Both the position numbers and the translations under genes were made by a program. The notes below the pieces were generated by a model that was not told where the DNA came from, ran no database searches, and was given only the letters and a program-made list of their open reading frames with translations. From Gemmatimonadota bacterium (GTDB lineage: Bacteria; Gemmatimonadota; Gemmatimonadetes; JACCXV01; JAHWKZ01), in the NCBI GenBank assembly GCA_030641505.1, contig DAOWHI010000165.1, forward strand, positions 1 to 14,830: a stretch of DNA of 14,830 nt, in the 5' to 3' direction. Shown in pieces: positions 1 through 7,466 of this stretch. Each line of letters begins with the position of its first letter. The first letter of the stretch is position 1.

Positions 1-1
1 C

Positions 2-538
2 GAGCGATTGTGGGGATCCGGGAGGTTCTTGCAGTATTACCTGGTGTGCGGTCTCGGGGCGGCTGCCCTGTCGTTCGTCTTCAATTACAACTCGATCATT
101 ATCGGCGCTTCCGGTGCGGTGCTGGGCGTGTTGCTGGCGTTCGGTCTGTTGTTTCCGAATCAATACATCTATCTCTGGTTCCTGCTTCCGATCCGAGCCA
201 AGTATCTGGTCGCGGGTCTGGCCGGGCTCGAGCTGTTGTATCTGTTCTCCGAGCCCCGAAGTGGTGTCGCGCGCGCGGCCCACGTCGGCGGGATGCTGGC
301 CGGTTACGTGTACCTGAAGTGGGGCAACCGCTCGCCAGTCGAGCGTCTCGCGAACCGCTGGCGTCGGCGCAAGCTGAAGCTGATCGAAGGTGACGCATCG
401 AGGGCCAGCGGGTTACCGCAGATTGAGGCCGAGATCGATCGGATCCTGGACAAGATCTCCGAGCACGGATTGAATAGTCTGACGAACGAAGAGGCACGCA
501 TCCTGGACCGAGCCAGCCGCGGCAACAAGCGCAAATAG
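2..538 (+). CDS. Rhomboid family intramembrane serine protease, 5' end cut by window
   Basis: C-terminal part of a rhomboid protease, a membrane-embedded serine protease that cleaves transmembrane substrates. The frame is open to the left edge, so the start and first membrane segments lie outside; the TTG at 8 is only an internal codon. Counting from that TTG as residue 1, the catalytic motif G-A-S-G-A (Ser35) sits at the start of a hydrophobic helix, and the second catalytic residue is His92 in A-H-V-G-G-M-L-A-G, both typical of the family's catalytic dyad. The last about 50 residues (Q-I-E-A-E-I-D-R-I-L-D-K-I-S onward) are a soluble tail often seen on bacterial rhomboids (DUF6576-like, from memory). 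Its stop is one base from the next start, so it probably heads or continues the long plus-strand unit. Family assignment is secure; the substrate is unknown. Confidence 0.93.
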   Translation, partial: ERLWGSGRFLQYYLVCGLGAAALSFVFNYNSIIIGASGAVLGVLLAFGLLFPNQYIYLWFLLPIRAKYLVAGLAGLELLYLFSEPRSGVARAAHVGGMLAGYVYLKWGNRSPVERLANRWRRRKLKLIEGDASRASGLPQIEAEIDRILDKISEHGLNSLTNEEARILDRASRGNKRK

Positions 539-539
539 C

Positions 540-1352
540 GTGACGATCGTTACCCTGACCACGGATTTCGGTACCGCGGACGGTTACGTCGGTGCGATGA
601 AGGGTGTAATCGCGGACATCGCGCCGCACGCCATGATCGTGGATCTAACCCACGCGATTGCGCCGCAAGATGTCCGCGGAGCGGCTTTCGCGCTGTACCG
701 TGCCGTGCCGTACTACCCTCCAGCATCGGTTCATTGTGTCGTTGTTGATCCCGGCGTTGGGACCACGCGCCGCGCTCTCGCGCTCAAGACTGCAGACCAC
801 CAGTACATGGTCGGGCCAGATACCGGCGTGTTCACGCTCTTCGCACCGCCGTTCACCGATACCGAGCCACAGGCGGTTGAGCTGACGGAGTCGCGGTGGT
901 GGCGCGCTGGCCGCGACCCCAGCGCGACGTTCCACGGGCGCGACATCTTCGCCCCTGTGTCGGCCCACCTGGCGCGACTGATCGAAGCCGGATCTGTCGA
1001 GCTCGAGGCGTTTGGACCGCCAGCGACGAATCTCCGTCGCCTCGAAGTTCCGGCGCCAGTTGAGGAGCGCGACACGTATCGCGGCGAGGTCGTGCATGTG
1101 GATCACTTCGGAAATGCTGTCACCAATCTGCCCGAGCGTTGGGTCGCTCACGCCGAGGGCGCGGTGATCGTCGAGGCGGGCGGCCAGACAATGCCCGTCG
1201 TGCGGACTTACGGCGACGTAGAGGCAGGCTCGCTTTGCGGACTGGTTGGGTCCTCGGGCTGGCTCGAGGTCGCTTGCAGGGATGGATCGGCGGCAGAACG
1301 GTTGGGGTTGGCGCCCGGTATCCCCGTCGTCCTGAGGAGGACGCGCGGATGA
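540..1352 (+). CDS. S-adenosyl-L-methionine hydroxide adenosyltransferase (DUF62 / SAM-dependent halogenase superfamily)
   Basis: A 270-residue member of the DUF62 family, which splits S-adenosylmethionine to adenosine and methionine using water or hydroxide; the fluorinases and chlorinases are specialised relatives. The N-terminus T-L-T-T-D-F-G-T-A-D-G-Y is the family signature. The expected Asp-Arg-His triad is visible as Asp70 (V-V-D-P-G-V-G), Arg77 and His132 (F-H-G-R-D-I-F-A-P), and V-D-H-F-G-N-A-V-T-N lies in the C-terminal domain. This supports the hydrolase-like subgroup rather than a halogenase, by inference. The GTG start at 540 follows the rhomboid stop by one base, so translation is probably coupled. 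Physiological role of the family is poorly defined. A methionine-forming activity is thematically compatible with the transsulfuration-type gene further along the same unit, but that link is speculative. Confidence 0.92.
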   Translation: MTIVTLTTDFGTADGYVGAMKGVIADIAPHAMIVDLTHAIAPQDVRGAAFALYRAVPYYPPASVHCVVVDPGVGTTRRALALKTADHQYMVGPDTGVFTLFAPPFTDTEPQAVELTESRWWRAGRDPSATFHGRDIFAPVSAHLARLIEAGSVELEAFGPPATNLRRLEVPAPVEERDTYRGEVVHVDHFGNAVTNLPERWVAHAEGAVIVEAGGQTMPVVRTYGDVEAGSLCGLVGSSGWLEVACRDGSAAERLGLAPGIPVVLRRTRG

Positions 1353-1371
1353 AGAGGGCGATGATGGTCTT

Positions 1372-1941
1372 GTGAAGTGGGAGCGCATCGGTCGGCAGCA
1401 AGTCTATTCCGGCCGAGTGGTTGACGTCGCAAGAGATACGATCCGGATCACCAGCGGGGACCGAGTTAGACAGACAACGTTTGATGTCGTTCGTCACCCG
1501 GGTGCGGCGGCGATCGTGCCGCTCTTCGAAGATGGCACCATAGCGTTGATCAATCAGTTTCGGTACGCGATCGGTGAACGGATCTGGGAGATCCCCGCGG
1601 GGAGTCTCGGTGACGGCGAGTCGTTCGAGGTTTGCGCCGAGCGTGAACTGGAGGAAGAGGTCGGTTATCGCGCTCAACGGTGGACATCCCTGGCGATCTT
1701 CTATACGACCCCCGGCTTCTGTGATGAAGAGCTGAGGGTCTTCTTGGCCGAAGGGCTGATTCACGGCATAGCCAATCACGAGGACGACGAGGATATCGAG
1801 GTCGTTCGGATCCCGATGCACCAAGCGCTCGAATGGACAGCCAGCGGCCAAGTCCGTGATGCCAAGTCGATGCTTGGGTTGTGGGCGGCGCGGGATTTTC
1901 TGCAGGCCGAGAACCGCTGGCCGCCGATCAGGGGAGCTTGA
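1372..1941 (+). CDS. Nudix hydrolase, ADP-ribose pyrophosphatase-like
   Basis: A 189-residue Nudix hydrolase, probably cleaving ADP-ribose or another nucleoside diphosphate derivative in the cytoplasm. The Nudix box is complete at residues 77-99: Gly77, Glu83, then Arg91-Glu92 and the metal-binding Glu95-Glu96, ending Gly98-Tyr99. The preceding Q-F-R-Y (62-65) and W-E-I-P-A-G (72-77) segments are characteristic of the ADP-ribose pyrophosphatase subgroup (NudF-like). The chosen start is GTG at 1372, 19 bases after the previous stop; no earlier in-frame start is free of a stop codon, and the length fits the family. Its TGA ends immediately before the ATG of cutA, so the two genes abut with no gap. 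Exact substrate cannot be read from sequence. Confidence 0.92.
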   Translation: MKWERIGRQQVYSGRVVDVARDTIRITSGDRVRQTTFDVVRHPGAAAIVPLFEDGTIALINQFRYAIGERIWEIPAGSLGDGESFEVCAERELEEEVGYRAQRWTSLAIFYTTPGFCDEELRVFLAEGLIHGIANHEDDEDIEVVRIPMHQALEWTASGQVRDAKSMLGLWAARDFLQAENRWPPIRGA

Positions 1942-2289
1942 ATGGCGAACCCAACCAAACCCGGAGATGTCATTCGATTGGTGGTCACTACCTGCCCCGA
2001 CGAGGGGGTCGGTGAAGCGATCGTGCGGGCGCTCGTCGAAGAGCGTCTGGCCGCCTGCGGGAACATCGTCTCCGGGGTGCGCTCTATTTACTGGTGGGGG
2101 GGGCGGGTCGAGGCGGATGGGGAGTGCCTGGTGCTGCTCAAGACCCGCACCGAGCGGCTCGACGAGATGGCGCAGCGGCTCTACGAGCTGCATCCCTACG
2201 ACGTTCCCGAACTCCTCTCCTTGAGGGTCGACCGCGGGGCGGCTGCCTACCTCGATTGGGTGGTTGAGGAAACCAAGGGCGCCTCTTAG
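1942..2289 (+). CDS. cutA: Divalent-cation tolerance protein CutA
   Basis: A 115-residue CutA1-family protein, a small cytoplasmic trimer of ferredoxin-like fold linked to divalent metal (copper) tolerance in E. coli, though its molecular function is debated. Hallmarks visible: V-V-T-T-C-P-D-E at 14-21, the segment E-E-R-L-A-A-C-G-N-I-V with its conserved cysteine, the tryptophan-containing strand S-I-Y-W-W, K-T-R-T, and the diagnostic L-H-P-Y-D-V-P-E near residue 90. The length is normal for the family. The ATG directly follows the TGA of the Nudix gene, indicating coupled translation within the same operon. Confidence 0.95.
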   Translation: MANPTKPGDVIRLVVTTCPDEGVGEAIVRALVEERLAACGNIVSGVRSIYWWGGRVEADGECLVLLKTRTERLDEMAQRLYELHPYDVPELLSLRVDRGAAAYLDWVVEETKGAS

Positions 2290-2344
2290 CTTCTTTCACC
2301 TCAGCCTCATGTCAGGTCAAATTACGCTGTTTCGGAATCCGTCG

Positions 2345-3094
2345 ATGCGCCGAATCGCGGTCGTCAACCACAAGGGTGGAACAGGGAAGACGACAACTGC
2401 GGTCCACCTGGCCGCAGGCTTAGCCGATCTCGGCCATCAGGTGCTGCTCCTCGAGCTCGACCCACAGGGGAACGTCGGCACATGGTTCGGCATCGACAAG
2501 CGAGACACATGCATGGCGGAATTTCTGTCCGGTGAGCTGGATGCCTACGATTCGCTGGTTGAGGTGCGCGACAACCTCGACGTGATTGCTAGCGATTGGC
2601 GATTGGCGGAAACTGAAGAGCGCTTGATCTGGGGTCAAGAGCGGGAGCGGGGTTTGGCTAACCGGCTGGCGAGCATCGAGGAGTGCGAGGAGTATGAGTA
2701 CACGATCGTTGATTGCGCGCCGTCGATGAGCATGCTGACGACCAGCGCGCTGGCTTACACCGACGAAGTGATCATACCGATCTCGATGGAGTATCTAGCC
2801 TTGGTTGGAGTGCGACAGATCGTCGAGAACATTCTGCGGATGTCATCGTGGAACGGCAAAGAAGTGCGGATCTCTGCCGTCGTGCCCACCTTCTATCGAC
2901 ACAATTTGAGAAAGAGCAAAGAGATCCTCGGTGTGTTGCGCAAACACTTCGATGACGCTGTGACCGATCCGATTCGCGACAACGTCCGGCTGTCGGAAGC
3001 GCCAAGCCATCAAGAGACGGTGTTCGAATACGCTCCGCGCTCTCACGGAGCGATCGATTACCGCAAGTTGGTCGATCGGTTCGCTGGTGCCTAG
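2345..3094 (+). CDS. ParA/Soj-family P-loop ATPase
   Basis: A 249-residue ParA-type ATPase of the family that positions DNA or protein cargo by dynamic nucleoid or membrane binding. The deviant Walker A motif K-G-G-T-G-K-T-T is at residues 10-17 with the signature Lys10, and a Walker B-like T-I-V-D-C-A-P-S has Asp123. The C-terminal pattern I-R-D-N-V-R-L-S-E-A-P-S is strongly Soj-like. I chose ATG 2345 because it places the P-loop at the usual position; ATG 2309 is in frame but would add 12 unusual residues, and neither has a strong ribosome site (a weak GGA lies 7-10 bases before 2345). The stop overlaps the next gene by 8 bases, so it is coupled to a TPR protein. No parB-like gene is present here, so a role other than chromosome partitioning is plausible. 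Confidence 0.9.
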   Translation: MRRIAVVNHKGGTGKTTTAVHLAAGLADLGHQVLLLELDPQGNVGTWFGIDKRDTCMAEFLSGELDAYDSLVEVRDNLDVIASDWRLAETEERLIWGQERERGLANRLASIEECEEYEYTIVDCAPSMSMLTTSALAYTDEVIIPISMEYLALVGVRQIVENILRMSSWNGKEVRISAVVPTFYRHNLRKSKEILGVLRKHFDDAVTDPIRDNVRLSEAPSHQETVFEYAPRSHGAIDYRKLVDRFAGA

Positions 3095-4157
3095 GCGCGA
3101 CGACGATCTCAAAGGTTCGCGGGTCGGCACCGATCCGCTCGCAGCGCTCGATCCGGACCGGATCGCGGCCTTGCTGGGTCAGGAGCCGCGTCGGAAAGCG
3201 CGGCGGAAGAAAGTCCGTGAGCCGGAGCCAAGCAATTCGCCCAGGCGACCACGAAAGCGGTCGCTCGTGCGGCTCGAGCCGGAGCCTCCAGAACTGACGC
3301 TGATTCCTGAGCTGGAGCTGGCGCCGGTGGAGCGGCCACCCGAGCCGGAACCGGTCGAGGTTCCACTACCCCAGCCGGAGTCCGTAGAGGCTCAACCACC
3401 CGAGCCACCAGCGTTCGAGACGCCGGCGGTGGAGCCCCCATTGGTCGAGCCGCCAATCGTCGACACGTCAATGGCCGAAACGTCGCTGGTCGAGCCGCCG
3501 GTCGTGACCCAACCCGTCGAAGCGTTGCCAGCTGAGCCGGCAGAGACGGTTTTCGCGATTGCGCCACTTGAGGAGGACGTTGAGTCCGATCACGATCTCA
3601 ACGAGCTGTATGCAGCGCTGCGCAGCGACCCCCGCGACGTCGACGCGGCCATCCAGGTCGCCGATCAGCATCTCGAACGCGGGTTGTACGATCAGGCGAT
3701 CGCCCAGCTTCTCGAGACCAAGGAGTTCGTACCGGACTCGGTGGAAACCGCCATTGCGTTAGGTACCGCCTACTGTCGGGCCGGCATGTACAGCGAGGCC
3801 GAGGCTGAGCTCGCTCTCTCTCTCCGGCTCGACCCTGATAATGCTACCGGTCATTGCGAACTGGGGATCGTTCTTGGCAAAAAGGGGCTTTACGAGAACG
3901 CGATCGAGCGCGTCAAGCGAGCGCTCGATCTGAATCCCGAACAGCCCCGAGCGCACTATTACATGGGTGTCTACCTGAACCACCTCGATCGGCTTGATGA
4001 CGCGGCGCAGGCGTTTGAGCGTGCCGTCGAGTGCGATCCGACGTTCGGGCGTGCCTACTACCACCTCGGAATCATCTGGGATCGCAAGGGTCGAACCGAG
4101 CGCGCACGCGAGATGTATCGCCAGGCGCGCGCGGTCGATAGCGACAACCGTGGATAG
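3087..4157 (+). CDS. Proline/glutamate-rich protein with five C-terminal TPR repeats
   Basis: A 356-residue protein of two parts. Residues about 1-165 are low complexity: a basic patch (R-K-A-R-R-K-K, and R-R-P-R-K-R) followed by a long Pro/Glu/Val-rich stretch with many P-x-E-P and V-E-P-P units, probably disordered. Residues 182-351 form five consecutive 34-residue tetratricopeptide repeats, each beginning with Pro and carrying the A/G/L/Y spacing typical of TPRs, so the C-terminus is a protein-docking surface. There is no signal peptide or membrane segment, so it is likely cytoplasmic. The GTG at 3087 lies inside the last codons of the ParA-like gene (8-base overlap), implying co-translation and perhaps direct partnership. 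The basic, disordered N-terminus could bind DNA or the ATPase; that is inference. No specific named family is recognised. Confidence 0.88.
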   Translation: MPRRDDDLKGSRVGTDPLAALDPDRIAALLGQEPRRKARRKKVREPEPSNSPRRPRKRSLVRLEPEPPELTLIPELELAPVERPPEPEPVEVPLPQPESVEAQPPEPPAFETPAVEPPLVEPPIVDTSMAETSLVEPPVVTQPVEALPAEPAETVFAIAPLEEDVESDHDLNELYAALRSDPRDVDAAIQVADQHLERGLYDQAIAQLLETKEFVPDSVETAIALGTAYCRAGMYSEAEAELALSLRLDPDNATGHCELGIVLGKKGLYENAIERVKRALDLNPEQPRAHYYMGVYLNHLDRLDDAAQAFERAVECDPTFGRAYYHLGIIWDRKGRTERAREMYRQARAVDSDNRG

Positions 4158-5313
4158 TCGACGCGCCGACGGTCGCGGGTTTGCGACCAAGGCGATCCAT
4201 GCTGGACAACACCCCGACCCGGTGACCGGCGCAGTCATGACGCCGATCTACCAGACGTCTACGTACGTTCAAGATGGCGTCGGTCGTCACCGCGGGTACG
4301 AGTACGCCCGCACACACCACCTGACGCGGGCGGCATTAGAGGGGTGTGTGGCCGCGCTCGAGAGTGGTAACCACGGCATCGCATTCTCCTCTGGCACGGC
4401 TGCCATCCACGCCGTGATGACGCTGCTCTCAGCGGGTGATCATCTGGTGGCCGGAGAGAATCTCTACGGTGGCACCCATCGACTGTTCCAAAGCGTGCTC
4501 GCACGCTTCGGCCTCGCGTTCGACTACGTCGACACACGGGACGCGGCCGCGGTAGAGACGGCGATGACGGCTGATACGAAGATGCTGTTTGTCGAGACAC
4601 CGTCCAACCCGCTGATGCGGATCACCGACCTTGCGGCGATGCGCGAGATCGCTGAACGATCAGGTTGCACGTTGGTTGTCGACAACACGTTCATGTCGCC
4701 GTTCTTTCAGCGGCCGCTCGAGTTTGGGGCCGACATCGTCGTCCACTCGACGACCAAGTTCCTCAACGGTCACAGCGACATGGTGGGCGGCATCGCTGTG
4801 ACCAACGACGACGAGATCGCGGAGCGATTGCGGTTTATCCAAAACGCGGTCGGCGCGGTGCCAGGCCCACTCGACTGCTTTCTGGCCCTGCGGGGGCTCA
4901 AGACGCTGCCACTCAGGATGGAACGATCCGAGGCGACGGCGGTCCAGCTGGCCAGTTGGCTAGCCGAGCAAGACGCGGTGACGGCGGTTCACTTTCCCGG
5001 CCTGGCGAATCACCCCGAGCATGAGCTTGCGGCCCGTCAGATGAGCGGTTTTGGTGGCGTCATCTCGCTCGAGTTCGGTGACGGCGCGGCGGCACGGCGA
5101 TTCCTGGAGGGGCTTGAGATCTTTCAGCTGGCCGAGAGCCTGGGTGGGGTCGAGAGTCTGTGCAGCCATCCGGGCGAGATGACGCACGCTGCTGTCCCGG
5201 TCGAGCAGCGCGAGCGGATGGGTCTCGTCGATCATCTGGTTCGACTGTCGATCGGGATTGAGAATCCCGATGACCTGCGATCGGACCTCGAGCAGGCATT
5301 GACCAAGGTCTGA
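4150..5313 (+). CDS. Cystathionine gamma-synthase / gamma-lyase type PLP enzyme
   Basis: A 387-residue enzyme of the Cys/Met-metabolism PLP family (transsulfuration). The PLP-binding lysine is Lys203 in H-S-T-T-K-F-L-N-G-H-S-D, with Asp178 in V-V-D-N-T-F preceding it. Tyr52 and Arg54 (Y-E-Y-A-R-T) match the pair that contacts the cofactor phosphate of the neighbouring subunit. S-L-G-G-V-E-S-L near residue 330 favours a gamma-synthase or gamma-lyase over cystathionine beta-lyase, but the two gamma activities cannot be separated from sequence. The GTG at 4150 gives the family's normal length and overlaps the TPR gene by 8 bases; the frame continues upstream to 3994 but that extension has no homology-like content. 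One oddity: the usual N-P-T-R after the Tyr/Arg pair reads H-L-T-R. It probably serves methionine or cysteine synthesis. Confidence 0.92.
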   Translation: MDSRRADGRGFATKAIHAGQHPDPVTGAVMTPIYQTSTYVQDGVGRHRGYEYARTHHLTRAALEGCVAALESGNHGIAFSSGTAAIHAVMTLLSAGDHLVAGENLYGGTHRLFQSVLARFGLAFDYVDTRDAAAVETAMTADTKMLFVETPSNPLMRITDLAAMREIAERSGCTLVVDNTFMSPFFQRPLEFGADIVVHSTTKFLNGHSDMVGGIAVTNDDEIAERLRFIQNAVGAVPGPLDCFLALRGLKTLPLRMERSEATAVQLASWLAEQDAVTAVHFPGLANHPEHELAARQMSGFGGVISLEFGDGAAARRFLEGLEIFQLAESLGGVESLCSHPGEMTHAAVPVEQRERMGLVDHLVRLSIGIENPDDLRSDLEQALTKV

Positions 5314-5321
5314 ACTCACCA

Positions 5322-6623
5322 ATGAAAGTTCTTGTGGTCGGCAGTGGTGGGCGCGAGCACGCGCTCATCTGGAAACTCCGTCGCGATCACCCCGAGCACG
5401 AGTTCCTGGTGACCGGTCGCAACGGCGGTCTGGACGACGTCGCGCGATGCGTGGAAACGAGTCCCACCGACGTTGATGCGCTCGTCGACACGGCGCAGCG
5501 TGAGCGCGTCGGCTTCACCGTTGTCGGTCCAGAAGTGCCGCTGGCGGCCGGCGTCGTGGACGCGTTTCGCGCCGCGGGTTTGGCGGTTTTTGGCCCGACC
5601 CAAGCAGCGGCGCGACTCGAGTCGTCCAAAGCGTTCGCCAAGCGTCTTATGCAAGCCCATGGGATCCCGACAGCACGGTTCGAGATTTCTACCGCCAAGG
5701 CACCAGCGGCCGCATTCGCTGCCGAGCTGGGGGTGCCGTGCGTGGTCAAGGCGAGCGGGCTGGCGGCCGGCAAGGGAGCGCTGGTGTGCGAGACGATCGC
5801 CGATGTCGAGGCAGCGCTCGCGGCGTGCTTCGATCGCCGCGATTTTGGCGCCGCCGCGGATGAAGTCGTCGTCGAGGAGTTCCTGGTCGGCGAGGAGGCG
5901 TCGATGATCGTGCTGACCGACGGGCGCGATCTGTTGCCGCTGTTGCCATCCCAGGACCACAAACGAGCCGCGGACGGGGACCAGGGTCCGAACACCGGCG
6001 GGATGGGCGCTTACGCGCCGGCGACGATGCTCGACGCGTCGCAGCAGGCGGAGATCGTGGAGACGATCTTTCGACCGATCCTATCGGCGCTCGAGGCTGA
6101 CGGGGTGGCGTTCTCCGGGTGTCTGTACGCGGGGCTCATGTTGACGTCCACCGGTCCACGGGTGCTCGAGTGGAACGTCCGCTTTGGCGACCCCGAGGCT
6201 CAAGCTCTGTTGCCGCTGATCGAAACAGATCTGCTGGCACTGCTGATGTCGGCCACGCCCGAAGGTGGGCTGGGTGAACACGAGATCAGCTGGCGCAAGG
6301 GCGCCTGCGTGACGGTTGTCGCGGCATCAGTCGGGTACCCGTCCGACTACGAAACTGGTGTGCCGATCGACATCCCGCCTGAGCTAGAAACCGACACCGC
6401 CTTTGATCGTGACGGCGTGGTGGTGTTTCACGCTGGCACCAGACGCGAGGGTGGCCGTTTGGTCACTGCCGGCGGCCGGGTGCTCAACGTGACCGCGGTT
6501 GGCGGCGATGTCGAAGCCGCGCGAGAGCGGGCGTACGACGCGCTCGCGAGAATCGACTTGCCCGCGCTGCGGTGGCGGTCCGACATCGGGTGGCGGGAGC
6601 TCGCACGAGCGCACGCCGGGTAG
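5322..6623 (+). CDS. purD: Phosphoribosylamine--glycine ligase (GAR synthetase)
   Basis: A 433-residue PurD, the ATP-grasp enzyme that joins glycine to 5-phosphoribosylamine in the second step of purine biosynthesis. The N-terminal signature V-L-V-V-G-S-G-G-R-E-H-A-L is intact, followed by G-P-E-V-P-L-A-A-G, the ATP-grasp glycine-rich element V-V-K-A-S-G-L-A-A-G-K-G, the substrate loop N-T-G-G-M-G-A-Y-A-P beginning at Asn224, and the metal-binding R-F-G-D-P-E-A-Q at 287-294. Length is normal and complete. ATG 5322 lies 8 bases after the preceding stop; there is no clear Shine-Dalgarno, consistent with reinitiation within the operon. The next gene, mutM, begins 6 bases after the stop. Confidence 0.97.
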   Translation: MKVLVVGSGGREHALIWKLRRDHPEHEFLVTGRNGGLDDVARCVETSPTDVDALVDTAQRERVGFTVVGPEVPLAAGVVDAFRAAGLAVFGPTQAAARLESSKAFAKRLMQAHGIPTARFEISTAKAPAAAFAAELGVPCVVKASGLAAGKGALVCETIADVEAALAACFDRRDFGAAADEVVVEEFLVGEEASMIVLTDGRDLLPLLPSQDHKRAADGDQGPNTGGMGAYAPATMLDASQQAEIVETIFRPILSALEADGVAFSGCLYAGLMLTSTGPRVLEWNVRFGDPEAQALLPLIETDLLALLMSATPEGGLGEHEISWRKGACVTVVAASVGYPSDYETGVPIDIPPELETDTAFDRDGVVVFHAGTRREGGRLVTAGGRVLNVTAVGGDVEAARERAYDALARIDLPALRWRSDIGWRELARAHAG

Positions 6624-6629
6624 CCGCGC

Positions 6630-7466
6630 ATGCCGGAGTTGCCCGAAGTCGAGACGATCGTTCGCCAGCTGGTGAAGGTCCTTCCCGGAAGACGGGTCGA
6701 GCGGGCCAAGATCTTGAGAAAGAACATCGTGCACGGTTCGCCGGCTAGGCTCGTCAAAGCGATCGAGGGAACGGCGATCCGTTCAGTCACCCGGCGCGCC
6801 AAGTTCATTGTGGTCGAGCTCGAGAGTGATAGGGTGTGGGTCACGCACTTGAGGATGAGCGGTAGCTACCGGGTGGTGCCGAGCGGCGAGAACGGCGATG
6901 CACTTCCCGTGTACACCCGAGCGACGTTCGACCTCGAGGATGGCACGCAACTCCTGTACGTCGATCCGCGGACGCTCGGTCGCCTCGAAATCATGCCCAC
7001 CGTTGATTGGGAGGCCCGGGCCGCCGAGCTCGGCCCGGAGCCGCTGAGCCCGGCATTCACGACGGTGGTGCTCGAGCGTTGTCTGGGCGCCAGCCGCCAG
7101 CCGCTCAAGACCTTTCTGCTCGACCAGAAACGGATCGCAGGGCTCGGCAACATCTACGCCGCGGAGGCACTGTGGCGGGCTCGTGTGAGCCCGCGTCGGC
7201 AGGCTAAGAACGTGGGCCCTGTGCGGGCTAGTCGCCTCCATCGGGCGATTGTCGACGTGCTCTCCGAGGCGGTCGGCGGATCGGGAACGTCGCTTGGGAG
7301 CACGTACCTGAACTTCGCCGACGCCGACGGCGATCCGGGTGAGTTCTATGAAGCGTTAAACGTCTACGATCGCGAGAACGAGCCATGTCCTCGTTGTGGT
7401 GAGGCGATCATGCGGATCGTGCAGGCGCATCGCTCGACGTACTACTGCCCATCCTGTCAGCGTTAG
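6630..7466 (+). CDS. mutM: Formamidopyrimidine-DNA glycosylase (bifunctional 8-oxoguanine repair)
   Basis: A 278-residue Fpg/MutM, which removes oxidised purines such as 8-oxoguanine and nicks the resulting abasic site. All key residues are seen: the N-terminal catalytic proline and glutamate (M-P-E-L-P-E-V-E-T), the conserved lysine at residue 58, the D-Q-K-R-I-A-G-L-G-N-I-Y-A-A-E helix-turn segment, and a C-terminal zinc finger with Cys253, Cys256, Cys273 and Cys276 containing the R-S-T-Y-Y-C-P-S-C-Q hairpin. It is the last gene of the plus-strand unit. Its TAG at 7464-7466 overlaps the TAA (minus strand, 7463-7465) of the convergent redox gene, leaving no spacer. An oxidative-damage repair gene facing a thiol/selenol redox gene is suggestive, but nothing here shows co-regulation. 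Confidence 0.97.
   Translation: MPELPEVETIVRQLVKVLPGRRVERAKILRKNIVHGSPARLVKAIEGTAIRSVTRRAKFIVVELESDRVWVTHLRMSGSYRVVPSGENGDALPVYTRATFDLEDGTQLLYVDPRTLGRLEIMPTVDWEARAAELGPEPLSPAFTTVVLERCLGASRQPLKTFLLDQKRIAGLGNIYAAEALWRARVSPRRQAKNVGPVRASRLHRAIVDVLSEAVGGSGTSLGSTYLNFADADGDPGEFYEALNVYDRENEPCPRCGEAIMRIVQAHRSTYYCPSCQR

Noticed and set aside
1120..2193. Open frame of 357 codons on the minus strand across the DUF62, Nudix and cutA genes
   Set aside because: It runs antisense to three confidently identified genes and has a low-complexity Pro/Arg-rich translation with no recognisable motif.
3994..4149. N-terminal extension of the transsulfuration enzyme
   Set aside because: It overlaps the TPR repeats in another frame and is Arg/Ser-rich noise; GTG 4150 gives the normal family length.
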